Origin: Campylobacterota bacterium
Lineage (GTDB): Bacteria > Campylobacterota > Campylobacteria > Campylobacterales > Nitratiruptoraceae
DNA: 36,860 nt
Direction: 5' to 3'
Assembly: GCA_015494715.1 (NCBI GenBank)
Contig: WGAT01000069.1
Span: forward strand, 1-36,860
The notes below the pieces were generated by a model that worked only from the letters and a program-made list of their open reading frames with translations, was not told the DNA's origin and ran no database searches. Numbering within the stretch: the first letter of the stretch is position 1; each line of letters opens with the position of its first letter. A program made the translations under genes and the position numbers. This document shows, piece by piece, positions 7,807 through 15,710 of the stretch.

Positions 7807-8871
7807 CTATAAGTGTCTAATAAAAGTCATCAGCTCATCGGGTTTATTGGAGTACTTCAGAGCCGTGGATTTGTCTATGATACGGCTAAGCAGCAGTTTT
7901 TGGAGAACTTTGGTCTGGGTCTGCATTCCGGTTTGTTGCTGATTGAGCTGCATTTGGGAGTAGAGTTGGTGGATCTTGTTCTCTCTGATGAGGTTGGCTA
8001 CTGCCGGATTGTTGATGAGGATCTCGTGTACCGCAATCCGCCCCCCGCCGATTTTTGGTAAGAGAGCTTGGGATATGACGGCTACGAGACTAGTGGAGAG
8101 TTGGGCGCGTATTTGAGGTTGGGAGTCGCCGGGAAATACGTCGATGATACGGTTGATGGTACCCGGGGCCGAGTTGGTGTGCAAGGTGCCAAAGACCAGA
8201 TGGCCCGTCTCGGCGGCGGTGAGAGCGGCTTGTATGGTCTCTTGATCTCGCATCTCCCCAATGAGTATCACATCCGGGTCTTCGCGTAAAGCATATTTCA
8301 AAGCGTTGGCGTAGCTTTTGGTATCTAGGCCTAGTTCTCTATGGGAAAAGAGGGATTTTTTGTTTTGATGGATAAATTCTACGGGGTCTTCGATGGTGAT
8401 AATATGTTTATGCTCTTTTTCGTTAATCTCGTTGAGCATAGCGGCCAGAGTGGTCGATTTTCCGCTTCCGGTGGGCCCTGTGACGAGAATGAGCCCTTTT
8501 TCTCTTTGGATTATGGTTTTAAATATTTCAGGTAATCCCAAATCGTCGATGGAAGGGATTTGACCGGGGATAATCCGAAAAGCGGCGGCTACATTATCGA
8601 GCGTGCGGTAATAGTTGGCTCGAAAGCGTCCTATATTTGGAACGTTAAAGGCAAAGTCGAGCTCAAGATTTTCTTCAAACTCTTTTTTTTGCTTTTCGGT
8701 GAGTAAGGAGTAGCAGATCTCTTGGACCTCTTGACCTGTGAGTTTTGGTAGGTTTAAAGGTACGAGCCGTCCGTCGATGCGTACTTGCGGCTCGCTATTC
8801 ATCACCAAGTGCAAGTCTGAGGCGTTGTGGGCTACGACGGTCTTGAAAAGGGAGGTCATATCTAGTTGCAT
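7807..8871 (-). CDS. pilT: PilT-type twitching/retraction ATPase
   Basis: A 354-residue hexameric secretion/retraction ATPase. Walker A is GPTGSGKS (132-139), the Asp box covers about 160-167 (TIEDPVEF), Walker B is DPDVILIGEMRD (198-209) and the His box is GHLVFGTLHTNS (223-234). AVANLIREN near 290-298 matches the PilT-specific AIRNLIRE retraction motif and favours PilT over PilB or PilU. PilT depolymerises type IV pili from the cytoplasmic face and supports twitching and DNA uptake. No pilin or other pilus gene is in the window, though dprA, whose product handles imported DNA, is. It lies 21 bp after gatC and 8 bp before cvpA, so it is probably co-transcribed with translation genes. Confidence 0.9.
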   Translation of the reverse strand: MQLDMTSLFKTVVAHNASDLHLVMNSEPQVRIDGRLVPLNLPKLTGQEVQEICYSLLTEKQKKEFEENLELDFAFNVPNIGRFRANYYRTLDNVAAAFRIIPGQIPSIDDLGLPEIFKTIIQREKGLILVTGPTGSGKSTTLAAMLNEINEKEHKHIITIEDPVEFIHQNKKSLFSHRELGLDTKSYANALKYALREDPDVILIGEMRDQETIQAALTAAETGHLVFGTLHTNSAPGTINRIIDVFPGDSQPQIRAQLSTSLVAVISQALLPKIGGGRIAVHEILINNPAVANLIRENKIHQLYSQMQLNQQQTGMQTQTKVLQKLLLSRIIDKSTALKYSNKPDELMTFIRHL

Positions 8872-8892
8872 CTTTAGCCTTGTCGCTCGATA

Positions 8893-9186
8893 TTACTCGA
8901 TGATCTTTGGTACGATAAAAAAGTTGTCCATAGCTTTAGGGGCGTGTCGCAAAACTTTTTGCGCAATGGTTGGATCAAGATGTGGCTCGTCTTTTCGTAA
9001 AGGAGCGCTTATGTCGATGGGACTAAAAGTGGCTTCTAAGGAGCTCAGGTCAAGTTCATCAAGAATATCCACAAATTCCAAAAATTTATTGAGCTCTTGC
9101 AAGGTATGCTCTTTTTCTTCTTGGGATATGCTAAGCATACTGAGATTTTGCAGGCGTTCGAGCAGGGTCGAATCGATCTTTTGCAT
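8893..9186 (-). CDS. gatC: Asp/Glu-tRNA amidotransferase subunit GatC
   Basis: This 97-residue protein is the usual size of GatC, the small subunit that stabilises GatAB while it converts Glu-tRNA-Gln or Asp-tRNA-Asn to the amide form. It begins with a helical region containing LSMLSISQEEKEHTLQELN, typical of the family, and ends with LRKDEP followed by APKAMDNFFIVPKIIE, the characteristic GatC tail. It heads the minus-strand gatC-pilT-cvpA-lysS-glyA series and has an extended -10 element upstream. gatA and gatB are not in the window; gatC apart from gatAB is normal in Campylobacterota. Confidence 0.92.
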   Translation of the reverse strand: MQKIDSTLLERLQNLSMLSISQEEKEHTLQELNKFLEFVDILDELDLSSLEATFSPIDISAPLRKDEPHLDPTIAQKVLRHAPKAMDNFFIVPKIIE

Positions 9187-9211
9187 CGTGGTGCCTTTTT
9201 GTTTTTTCGCT

Positions 9212-9220
9212 ATTTTACCA
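9212..9220 (-). promoter_or_regulatory. Extended -10 promoter for gatC operon
   Basis: On the minus strand TGGTAAAAT gives an extended -10 (TGnTAAAAT) about 26 bases before the gatC ATG. No clear -35 is present, as expected for an extended -10 promoter. Confidence 0.5.
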
Positions 9221-9237
9221 TAAAATAAAGTTTTGTT

Positions 9238-9260
9238 TGATAAGATTAGTGCACTATAAT
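9238..9260 (+). promoter_or_regulatory. Promoter region of the yfgM-like/bamB/coaX/hisG operon
   Basis: Two -10-like elements occur: TGATAAGAT (9238-9246, extended -10) and a consensus TATAAT (9255-9260). The first leaves a leader that keeps the AAGGAG ribosome site intact. The second would start transcription at or inside that site. They diverge from the gatC promoter within the same short gap. Confidence 0.45.
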
Positions 9261-9275
9261 GATGAAGGAGAGGGT

Positions 9276-9881
9276 TTGGGTACCAAAGAGAATATCGAGT
9301 ATATCAAACAAGAGCTCAGCAACGAAGAGAAGTTTCTCGAATCGGTTATAAAACTCGAAAAATTTTATAAAAAGTATAAAAAGGCTCTTTTGAGCGCTTT
9401 GGTCGCTTTTGTGCTTTTCGTAGTTGGCTATATGGGATATGCGTGGAAAAAGGATCGGGATGTAAGAGTTTCCAACCAACTTTTTCAAAAACTTTTGGCC
9501 AATCCTAAGGACAAGGAGGCTTTAGAGCGTTTGCGCTCGCTTAATCCAAGACTATATGATCTTTATCTCTACCAAAGGGCGATGCGTACCAAAGACGCAA
9601 GGCTGTTTGAAAAACTTGCCTCCGCCCAAGATCCGATACTCTCAGACCTCGCCAAATACCATTTAGCGGTTTTACAACAGGACAAAAAGGCTTTAGAGCG
9701 TTATGGGATGCAAGAGGGAGCTTTGTTACGGGAGATGGCTTTGTTGGACGAGGGCTATCTTTTGATGAAAGACAAAAAAATCGCCCGGGCCAAAGAGGAG
9801 CTCTCTAGCGTACCAAAAGAGTCGCCGGCCTATCCGTATAGTTTGTTGCTAAAACATTTTGGTACAAAGGTGAGCAAATGA
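9276..9881 (+). CDS. YfgM-like membrane-anchored protein with TPR-like periplasmic domain
   Basis: The product has a short charged cytoplasmic N-terminus, one membrane segment (about residues 35-55 from this start) and a helical extracytoplasmic domain of about 130 residues. This is the layout of YfgM-type ancillary subunits of SecYEG/periplasmic chaperone networks. The next gene is a BamB-like lipoprotein, and in E. coli yfgM also precedes bamB, which supports the assignment. TTG at 9276 is preferred because AAGGAG lies five bases upstream. A longer frame from TTG at 9237 has no ribosome site. The stop overlaps the next ATG by 4 bp. The sequence itself is weakly conserved, so the name is an inference. 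Confidence 0.6.
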   Translation: MGTKENIEYIKQELSNEEKFLESVIKLEKFYKKYKKALLSALVAFVLFVVGYMGYAWKKDRDVRVSNQLFQKLLANPKDKEALERLRSLNPRLYDLYLYQRAMRTKDARLFEKLASAQDPILSDLAKYHLAVLQQDKKALERYGMQEGALLREMALLDEGYLLMKDKKIARAKEELSSVPKESPAYPYSLLLKHFGTKVSK

Positions 9882-10885
9882 GAAGAGCAGCGCTTGGAAT
9901 AGTTTTTTTGGTATTGTTTTTTAGCGGCTGCAGTACCAAAAAGTACTTTATGCCTCAAGAAGTGGCCGGGGCTGTGGATTTTGACGGCAAACTGCCCGCT
10001 CCTATTATAGATGTGCTGCGCGAAGGGGCTACATTGCAAAATGGCCAATTCATAAGCGAGCAAGGTTTGGAGCCTTATAGATTGCCCAAGGGATATCTTT
10101 TTATCAAGCGGGCGGGGAAGTATTATCTCGCAGCCGATAGATGTCATAGGGTAGAGGTCATCGACGCTACGACGAAAAAAAAGATATTTCAAAAAGATTT
10201 CAAGATGAAAGCCCCCGTAGCGGCTAATTTCAAAGATGGTATACTGGCTTTGGTATTTGATAACAACTCGTTGCTGCTGTTAAATACCGCTACGGGAGAA
10301 AAGATTTACTCTTCGAATCAAACGCCAGATATCGCCGTGGATACGAAGATAGCAAATCCTTACTTTTTGGGCAAATTGGTACTATTTCCCACTTTAGATG
10401 GCAAAATCATCGTCGTAGACAGCCGGAGCGGGAGAGAGCTTCGCACTCTTATTGTAGGAACGCACAGATATTTTAACAATGTGATCTTTTTGGATGTGAT
10501 CGACGAGAAACTTATCGCCGCTACCCCTAACAAGATCATCTCCGTTACTCCCCAGTTTACCAATTCGCTGGATGTGGAGCTTAGCGATGTACTCTATGTC
10601 AAAAATAGGGTCTATTTGCTTACCAAGGATGGACGCATTATTTTAACCGATCCCGAGCTTAATCCCTTAAAGGAGCGAAAGTTCAATTTCGCCCACTTTA
10701 CAGGAGCGATCTATGGAGAGTTTATCTATATCATCGAAAAAAGCGGCTATATCATCGCCGTAGACAAGGACTTGCGCGTAGCCAATGTCTTTGAGCTCCC
10801 TGAAGAGATTGATAACTATATTTTTACGGCTCACGATACGCTCTATTATGACGATAAATATTTTAAACTTAATAAAGTTCGATGA
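9878..10885 (+). CDS. BamB-like beta-propeller outer-membrane lipoprotein
   Basis: A 335-residue exported protein with a type II signal peptide: a hydrophobic core, then FFSGCSTKK, with lipidation expected on the Cys at about residue 18. The mature part is a series of blade-like beta repeats (VEVIDATTKKKIFQKDF, LLLLNTATGEKIYSSNQ, IIVVDSRSGREL, GYIIAVDKDL) with the PQQ/WD-like V-D-x-x-x-G pattern. This fits BamB, the propeller that helps the Bam complex insert outer-membrane proteins. The pairing with a YfgM-like gene upstream agrees. Overlap with both neighbours is 4 bp. Other propeller lipoproteins are possible, so BamB is likely but not certain. Confidence 0.7.
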   Translation: MRRAALGIVFLVLFFSGCSTKKYFMPQEVAGAVDFDGKLPAPIIDVLREGATLQNGQFISEQGLEPYRLPKGYLFIKRAGKYYLAADRCHRVEVIDATTKKKIFQKDFKMKAPVAANFKDGILALVFDNNSLLLLNTATGEKIYSSNQTPDIAVDTKIANPYFLGKLVLFPTLDGKIIVVDSRSGRELRTLIVGTHRYFNNVIFLDVIDEKLIAATPNKIISVTPQFTNSLDVELSDVLYVKNRVYLLTKDGRIILTDPELNPLKERKFNFAHFTGAIYGEFIYIIEKSGYIIAVDKDLRVANVFELPEEIDNYIFTAHDTLYYDDKYFKLNKVR

Positions 10886-11211
10886 AAGAGCTGGTGGAAT
10901 TTTTCAAACAAAGTGGTCTGCTGTTTCGCTCTTTGGAGTCTCTTGAGCCAAAAGCTTTCGGGATCAAAAAGCGTGTAGAGCTTTTTAGGGGGTTAGATAC
11001 CCAAAACTTTTTTATCTTAGTGGTACGCGTAGCCAAAAAGAGCCGAATTTTGCAAAAAGAGGTGCAAGAGCTAGAAAAAATGGCCAAAAAGATCGAAGCA
11101 AAACTTGGCCACGGTTTTAAGCGGCGCTTTTTGTTGATCCAAGGGCCTATTTGTTCCAAAGCGAAAAAAGAGTTAGAAGAGATTGGCTGGAGCGTTCATG
11201 CTTTTGTGTGA
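10882..11211 (+). CDS. Conserved small cytoplasmic protein of unknown function
   Basis: I do not recognise this 109-residue protein. It is basic, has no signal or membrane segment, and alternates predicted helices (KELVEFFKQSGLLF, LQKEVQELEKMAKKIEAKLG) with strands (FFILVVRVAKK, RRFLLIQGPI). ATG overlaps the upstream stop as ATGA, and its 3' end overlaps the coaX start by 14 bp in another frame, so it is translationally embedded between bamB-like and coaX. A single CSKAK cysteine is present. The tight packing indicates a real expressed gene; no function is proposed. Confidence 0.75.
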   Translation: MKELVEFFKQSGLLFRSLESLEPKAFGIKKRVELFRGLDTQNFFILVVRVAKKSRILQKEVQELEKMAKKIEAKLGHGFKRRFLLIQGPICSKAKKELEEIGWSVHAFV

Positions 11212-11812
11212 TATTGGTAATAGCTGCGCCAAGCTTTTTGATGGCCACACTCTTTATCGACTCTCCTTGGCAGAGCTTGTGGCTTGGAAAGAAAAGCGGG
11301 TCTACTATCTCAATGTGAATAAAAAAGCTGTAAAAATGTTCCAAGATTTTGATGGTTGGGTGGATTTGGAGCCCTTTATCGAGTTAGATAGCGATTATGA
11401 GGGATTGGGAGCGGATAGAAAAGCCTTGTGTAGCTTTGTTGAAGATGGGGTGATAGTAGATGCGGGAAGTGCGGTAACGGTCGATGTGATGGAGCAAAAA
11501 AAGCATAAAGGCGGTTTTATCTATCCCGGACTCAAAGCGCTCAAAAAGGCTTACGCATCCATCTCGCCGGCTCTTCATAAAGAGCCCGTTTGGCCAAAAG
11601 AGTCGCTTCCACTCTCTACCAAAGAGGCTATTGGGTATGGTATGCTTTCTCCCTTGGTTTGTGCCATTGAGAAGTTGAGTGCAAAAAAGGGGCTCTTTTT
11701 AACCGGTGGGGACGCTCAAGTGCTCACTTCTTATATCCCCCAAGCGTTGTACAAACCTCTGTTGATCTTTGAAGCGATGGAGAAAATCATACGAAGGAAA
11801 AGTTTATGTTGA
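11198..11812 (+). CDS. coaX: Type III pantothenate kinase CoaX
   Basis: CoaX phosphorylates pantothenate in the first step of coenzyme A synthesis. The N-terminal MLLCDIGNS is the phosphate-1 motif of the ASKHA fold. GLGADRKAL carries the conserved Gly-x-Asp-Arg of the type III family, followed by VIVDAGSAVTVDV (catalytic Asp and phosphate-2 region), GGFIYPGLK and LTGGDAQVL. At 204 residues it is shorter than most (about 240-260), as is usual in Campylobacterota. ATG at 11198 is chosen because the DIGN motif must lie at the extreme N-terminus; the longer frame from TTG 11183 adds only five residues. It overlaps hisG by 7 bp. Confidence 0.9.
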   Translation: MLLCDIGNSCAKLFDGHTLYRLSLAELVAWKEKRVYYLNVNKKAVKMFQDFDGWVDLEPFIELDSDYEGLGADRKALCSFVEDGVIVDAGSAVTVDVMEQKKHKGGFIYPGLKALKKAYASISPALHKEPVWPKESLPLSTKEAIGYGMLSPLVCAIEKLSAKKGLFLTGGDAQVLTSYIPQALYKPLLIFEAMEKIIRRKSLC

Positions 11813-12423
11813 CGATTGCGCTGCCCAAAGGGCGTATAGGAGAAGACTCTTTAAAAATCTTTGAACAAATTTTTAATAAGGCGTTTCGTTTTGAGGAGCG
11901 TAAACTCATTTTAGAGGTGGATGCGTTTCGTTTTTTACAAGTACGCAACCAAGATGTTCCCACTTATGTCTACCATCAAGCAGCCGATATGGGTGTGGTA
12001 GGATTGGATGTGCTAGAAGAGAAAGGGCTCGATTTGGTGCGGCTGCTTGATCTTGGATTTGGGCGTTGTGACGTGAGTATCGGTATCCCGGCGGATGAGG
12101 AGTTAGATTTTACCAAGCCAAGTTATAAGGTGGCTACGAAGATGGAGAATATTACCAGAGATTTTTTTAGCAAAAAGGCGATTCCAGTAGAAATCATCAA
12201 ACTCTATGGCTCCATAGAGCTGGCTCCTTTGGTCGGACTTGCCGATATGATCGTCGATATCGTCGAAACGGGAGAGACTATGCGCCAAAATGGCTTAAAG
12301 CCCGCACTTTCGATTATGCAAAGCAGTGCCTTTTTAATCGCCAATAAAAATAGCTTTTACGATAAGAAAGAGCCGATTTTAGATCTCAGGGAAAAAATTA
12401 AAGAGGCGTTGTATGGGGCTTGA
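11806..12423 (+). CDS. hisG: ATP phosphoribosyltransferase HisG, short form
   Basis: HisG condenses ATP with PRPP, the first and feedback-controlled step of histidine synthesis. The 205-residue length and absence of the C-terminal ACT-like domain mark the short form, which needs the regulatory subunit HisZ. Seen are LPKGRIGEDS at the N-terminus, ADMGVVGLDVLEE (about residues 60-72), LLDLGFGRCDVSIG, and the PRPP loop ADMIVDIVETGETMRQNGL (about 142-160). It overlaps coaX and the methyltransferase gene and so is part of one transcript. hisZ is not in the window. Confidence 0.95.
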   Translation: MLTIALPKGRIGEDSLKIFEQIFNKAFRFEERKLILEVDAFRFLQVRNQDVPTYVYHQAADMGVVGLDVLEEKGLDLVRLLDLGFGRCDVSIGIPADEELDFTKPSYKVATKMENITRDFFSKKAIPVEIIKLYGSIELAPLVGLADMIVDIVETGETMRQNGLKPALSIMQSSAFLIANKNSFYDKKEPILDLREKIKEALYGA

Positions 12424-13090
12424 GCTCTATGGGCAGATCGAGCCGCTTTTGGGTTTTGAGGAGCAAAAAGAGCGGTTATATGATATTTTTTTGGAAAAAT
12501 TGCGTCTTTTGGGTGTGCGAAGCTTTTTGGATGTTGGGTGTGGAAGCGGTGCTTTTATGCAAAAAGCAAAAAAGCTTGGTTTGGAGTGCGAGGGGATAGA
12601 TTTGAGCCGACAGATGGTGGAGCGGGCACAAAGCAAAGGGCTTCAAGCAGGCTATCAAGACATTTGTGCGGTGCGAAAAAAGTATGAGGCGATTACCGCC
12701 GTTTTTGACGTGATTAATTACATGGATCAAGAAAGGCTCAAAAGATTTTTTGGATGCGTCAAAAAGGCTTTACGAAATGGTGGCTATTTTTTGTGTGACA
12801 TCAATACGCTGTATGGTTTTGAGGAGATAGCACCCGGAGCGATGATTGTAGATAAGGATAATCTTTTTGTCGCCATAGAGGCGGAGTATGATAAGGGAAA
12901 ATTAGTAACGCAGATTATTGCTTTTTTTAGACAAAACAGCTGTTTTGTCAAAAAAAAGGATACAATTATCCAGTACTATCACAAGATAGAGTTTTTAAAA
13001 ACTTTAGGGCTCAATCTTGTGGATATCGACTTTGTATCGCTGTATGGCGATGAGGTCGACAAAGCGTTATTGACATTTCAAAAGGAGTAA
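12413..13090 (+). CDS. Class I SAM-dependent methyltransferase
   Basis: A 225-residue Rossmann-fold methyltransferase. Motif I is FLDVGCGSGAF (about residues 38-48), the acidic residue that holds the ribose is in CEGIDLS (about 58-64), and a later AVFDVINYM plus GGYFLCDINT correspond to motifs IV-V. This matches the broad Methyltransf_25/11 group. The substrate cannot be told from sequence. The ATG overlaps the hisG stop by 11 bp, and one base separates its stop from the next ATG, so it is in the coaX-hisG operon without implying a histidine role. Confidence 0.85.
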   Translation: MGLELYGQIEPLLGFEEQKERLYDIFLEKLRLLGVRSFLDVGCGSGAFMQKAKKLGLECEGIDLSRQMVERAQSKGLQAGYQDICAVRKKYEAITAVFDVINYMDQERLKRFFGCVKKALRNGGYFLCDINTLYGFEEIAPGAMIVDKDNLFVAIEAEYDKGKLVTQIIAFFRQNSCFVKKKDTIIQYYHKIEFLKTLGLNLVDIDFVSLYGDEVDKALLTFQKE

Positions 13091-13091
13091 G

Positions 13092-14930
13092 ATGGGACTA
13101 TTTGGATTTGGAAAGAAAAAGCAAACTCCAAACTCTTCGCAATCCCACGAAGAGGTCGTACGCCTCAATAGGAGAGTCGTCGATCGGTATTGGATCGAAA
13201 ATCTTCCCACCTCATTGGGAGAGGGGGTTGATGGCGCAAAAAATTCTATGGCAATAGGTGTAAAGTCTGGTAATTTGCATGTGGGTGATTTTATCGATTT
13301 GCAGATACTGCAAAATAATTACGAGGCTGAAGTGGAACGGGTCGCTACCACAAAAGTGGCTTTTAGACTCTCTCCAGAGCTTCAGCAAGAGATTTTGCGC
13401 CCCTATCTTAAAAAGATTATCGAAGAAGAGCCGCAAATATCTTCTTGTTTGAATTTAGAAAATATCGTACACGATCAGGAGATAGAGACCAACAAGGCTT
13501 TAGTCCATTTGATGCTAGAGTTGGATGATCCCAATACCAATATCGAAAAGTTCAAAGCTTATATCGAGGCGCTTCCGGTTTTAAAAGAGAAGCTGCTCAA
13601 AAAGGCAAACTCCATCGAAAAGACAAGAGCCTCGACAAAAGTGGAAGATGTGGGTAGTGCGATTACGCGTTTGGGATTTTCGGAGGTAAAGCAAGAAGTA
13701 TACGATTTTATCAATCACGAGGTTACTCTTTCAAACAACTCTTTACCCCAGTTTCAAGATTTTGAGGCCTACCATATATTTTTGACGGGATTTTTCAAAA
13801 AGATAGCTCCTCTGTTTGGATTCAAAGACATTAAAAACGAGGGTCAGTCATTACTGAATATGCTCATGATTCCCGCGGCGATCATCACCAAAGAGGCACC
13901 AGAAGTAGGCAAATGGTACCGCTCCCCTAAAGAGCTTTTTGGATTGGAGATGCGTTTTTTAGAGCGTTTGAGGCTAGGATGTGACTTTATTGATATTACT
14001 CAAGAGTATTTTGTAAAGACTCTAGGCGTATTTACCTATCTTTTTGATGGATTTATTTTAGGCTATCAAATGCTCTATCCTCAATATTCCCCATCTATAA
14101 ACATTGAACTTTCGGAGCGTAAACTCAAATTTGGTTATCTTTGCTATTTGAGTATGTTGGCCCTGCGCTTCGTATTTACCAATGATACCTATAGCGGATA
14201 TCTGCTTTTTGGACGATTGCAGCGCTTAGGAATGAGTATGGGCCAAAGCAAAGCCTTTATGGATACACTTATCCAAGGAACCAACGAGCAACTCTTTAAA
14301 ATCGGCGTCTCAAGTACGCTCCGGCCAAAAGAGATACCCTCCTCGCAATATACCCTCTCTTCGATCTTAGGTACGGGAATGTATGTGGAGTACCTTTCTA
14401 AATCCTTTGAGATTTTTGATAAGAAAGGTACGAGGCTGGCTTTGCGTTATGAGGATGAGTTTTTTGCCCACGATATTTTGGAAAAGATCATAAATTTGAG
14501 CGATTTTGAGTTTCGTAAAGCCCCTTTTTGTGTAGTTTCGTGTGATAAATTAAAGGACGAAGATCTTTATTTGGATCAATTCAAGGCTTTTGATCTTGTC
14601 ATCTTTAAAAATGTGGATAAATTGCCCAAAAAACTCTTTAAAGACTTTAGCAAGATATGGAAAGATTTTGAGGGGAAATGCATAGCTACCTACAGCAGCT
14701 ACTCTATGATCGATTTTGAAAATGGCAATCTGTACGAGTTACTCAACCCTTTTGTAGTCGATTTTCCAAGTTATTATCAATCGACCACTCTTTATGTGAA
14801 AATGCTCAGCTATACCAAACAAAAGATCGATCGCTTTTTTGAAGATTTTGTATGTGATTTGGCCCAATTTAAAGGGGATAAAATCTTATCGCAAAAAAGC
14901 GTCTACTGGAGATGTATACAAGAGGTGTAA
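13092..14930 (+). CDS. HDOD-like protein with a degenerate AAA-like C-terminus
   Basis: This 612-residue cytoplasmic protein starts at ATG with AAAGGAG. Residues about 20-110 are an unassigned N-terminal region. Residues about 132-205 resemble an HDOD output domain: a helix ending in LDDPNTNIEKF, then LPVLKEKLLKKANS, and VGSAITRLGFSEVKQEV, the usual order around L-x-x-x-A-N-S and I-x-x-L-G. Residues 455-575 look like the second half of a sigma-54-activator AAA domain: FDLVIFKNVDKLPKKLF at a Walker-B position, KCIATYSSYS at a sensor-I position and NLYELLNPFVVDFPSY where activators have LYYRLN and LPPL. No Walker A or GAFTGA is present, so ATPase activity is unlikely. The role is unknown; a regulatory scaffold is one possibility. 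It closes the operon. Confidence 0.65.
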   Translation: MGLFGFGKKKQTPNSSQSHEEVVRLNRRVVDRYWIENLPTSLGEGVDGAKNSMAIGVKSGNLHVGDFIDLQILQNNYEAEVERVATTKVAFRLSPELQQEILRPYLKKIIEEEPQISSCLNLENIVHDQEIETNKALVHLMLELDDPNTNIEKFKAYIEALPVLKEKLLKKANSIEKTRASTKVEDVGSAITRLGFSEVKQEVYDFINHEVTLSNNSLPQFQDFEAYHIFLTGFFKKIAPLFGFKDIKNEGQSLLNMLMIPAAIITKEAPEVGKWYRSPKELFGLEMRFLERLRLGCDFIDITQEYFVKTLGVFTYLFDGFILGYQMLYPQYSPSINIELSERKLKFGYLCYLSMLALRFVFTNDTYSGYLLFGRLQRLGMSMGQSKAFMDTLIQGTNEQLFKIGVSSTLRPKEIPSSQYTLSSILGTGMYVEYLSKSFEIFDKKGTRLALRYEDEFFAHDILEKIINLSDFEFRKAPFCVVSCDKLKDEDLYLDQFKAFDLVIFKNVDKLPKKLFKDFSKIWKDFEGKCIATYSSYSMIDFENGNLYELLNPFVVDFPSYYQSTTLYVKMLSYTKQKIDRFFEDFVCDLAQFKGDKILSQKSVYWRCIQEV

Positions 14931-14948
14931 AAGGGCTTTTGCCCTTTT
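14929..14948. terminator. Bidirectional Rho-independent terminator
   Basis: AAAAGGGC, loop TTTT, GCCCTTTT form a perfect 8-bp stem whose A and T flanks give a U-tract on either strand. It lies between the convergent HDOD-like gene and rpsR and can serve both. Confidence 0.9.
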
Positions 14949-14955
14949 AGCGCCT

Positions 14956-15231
14956 TTATTTATAAAGAGGTTTGAGTTCTTCAAAAGGGTTGGGGACTAC
15001 CCGTTTTCTATCTACGATGTATGGTACTAATGCAGCGTGTCTAGCTCGTTTGATTGCCTCTTCTACCATCTCTTGATGTTTTTTGCAATTGCCCGTAAGT
15101 CGTCTAGGCATAATTTTATACCGCTCGCTGAGGCTGTGTTTGATCAGCTCGATATCTTTATAGTCGATAAAAGTGATTTTCTTCTCGCAGTATCTGCATG
15201 TTCTTTTTTTAAATCTTCTTCTTTCAGCCAT
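14956..15231 (-). CDS. rpsR: 30S ribosomal protein bS18
   Basis: bS18 binds 16S rRNA as a heterodimer with bS6 in the platform of the small subunit. The 91 residues include the conserved core [47 protein letters not shown] in short overlapping motifs. The N-terminal CRYCEKK, with GNCKKH later, is the zinc-ribbon-like cysteine set of C+ S18 forms. It is the last gene of rpsF-ssb-rpsR, 12 bp after ssb, and ends at the shared terminator. Confidence 0.97.
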   Translation of the reverse strand: MAERRRFKKRTCRYCEKKITFIDYKDIELIKHSLSERYKIMPRRLTGNCKKHQEMVEEAIKRARHAALVPYIVDRKRVVPNPFEELKPLYK

Positions 15232-15243
15232 GCTTAGTCCTTT

Positions 15244-15708
15244 CTAAAATGGAATTTCATCGTCATCTATATCTATTTCTGGAATGTCTGGTTTGCCGCT
15301 AGGGGCGCTTTGGGGGGCTTGTTGGCCAGAGGGCTGCGGGGTGGGTTGAGGAGTTGGTCTAGAGTAACCGCTTGGTGCATCCTCACGACCACCTAACATC
15401 TGCATAGTATCTACGGCGACGGAGTGTTTGGAGCGTCTGTTGCCGTTTTGGTCCGTCCACTGCTCGTAAACGAGCCTACCGTCGATGAGGACTTTGCTGC
15501 CCTTTTTGAGATACTGGTTGGCCACTTCGGCCGCCCGTCCAAAAAGGGTAATGTCGATAAAGCAGACCTCCTCTTTTTGCTCGCCGCTTTGGGTTTTAAA
15601 GCGCCTGTTGGTGGCTATGGCCGTTTTACCTATGGCCATCCCGGAGCTTGTGTATTTGAGCTCGATATCTCTGGTGAGATTACCCACCATGATTATTTTG
15701 TTGTACAT
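15244..15708 (-). CDS. ssb: Single-stranded DNA-binding protein SSB
   Basis: SSB coats single-stranded DNA in replication, repair and recombination. The N-terminal OB fold begins NKIIMVGNLTRDIELKYT, continues through CFIDITLFGRAAEVANQYLKKGSKVLIDGRL and ends near residue 110. A Pro/Gln/Ser-rich disordered linker follows (about 112-140), then the acidic tip DDDEIPF that recruits partner proteins. Length (154) is usual. It lies two bases after rpsF and 12 before rpsR, the classical rpsF-ssb-rpsR order. Confidence 0.97.
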   Translation of the reverse strand: MYNKIIMVGNLTRDIELKYTSSGMAIGKTAIATNRRFKTQSGEQKEEVCFIDITLFGRAAEVANQYLKKGSKVLIDGRLVYEQWTDQNGNRRSKHSVAVDTMQMLGGREDAPSGYSRPTPQPTPQPSGQQAPQSAPSGKPDIPEIDIDDDEIPF

Positions 15709-15710
15709 AA

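Noticed and set aside
9237-9275. Longer N-terminus of the YfgM-like protein from TTG 9237
   Set aside because: It has no ribosome site and overlaps both candidate -10 elements. TTG 9276 has AAGGAG at good spacing.
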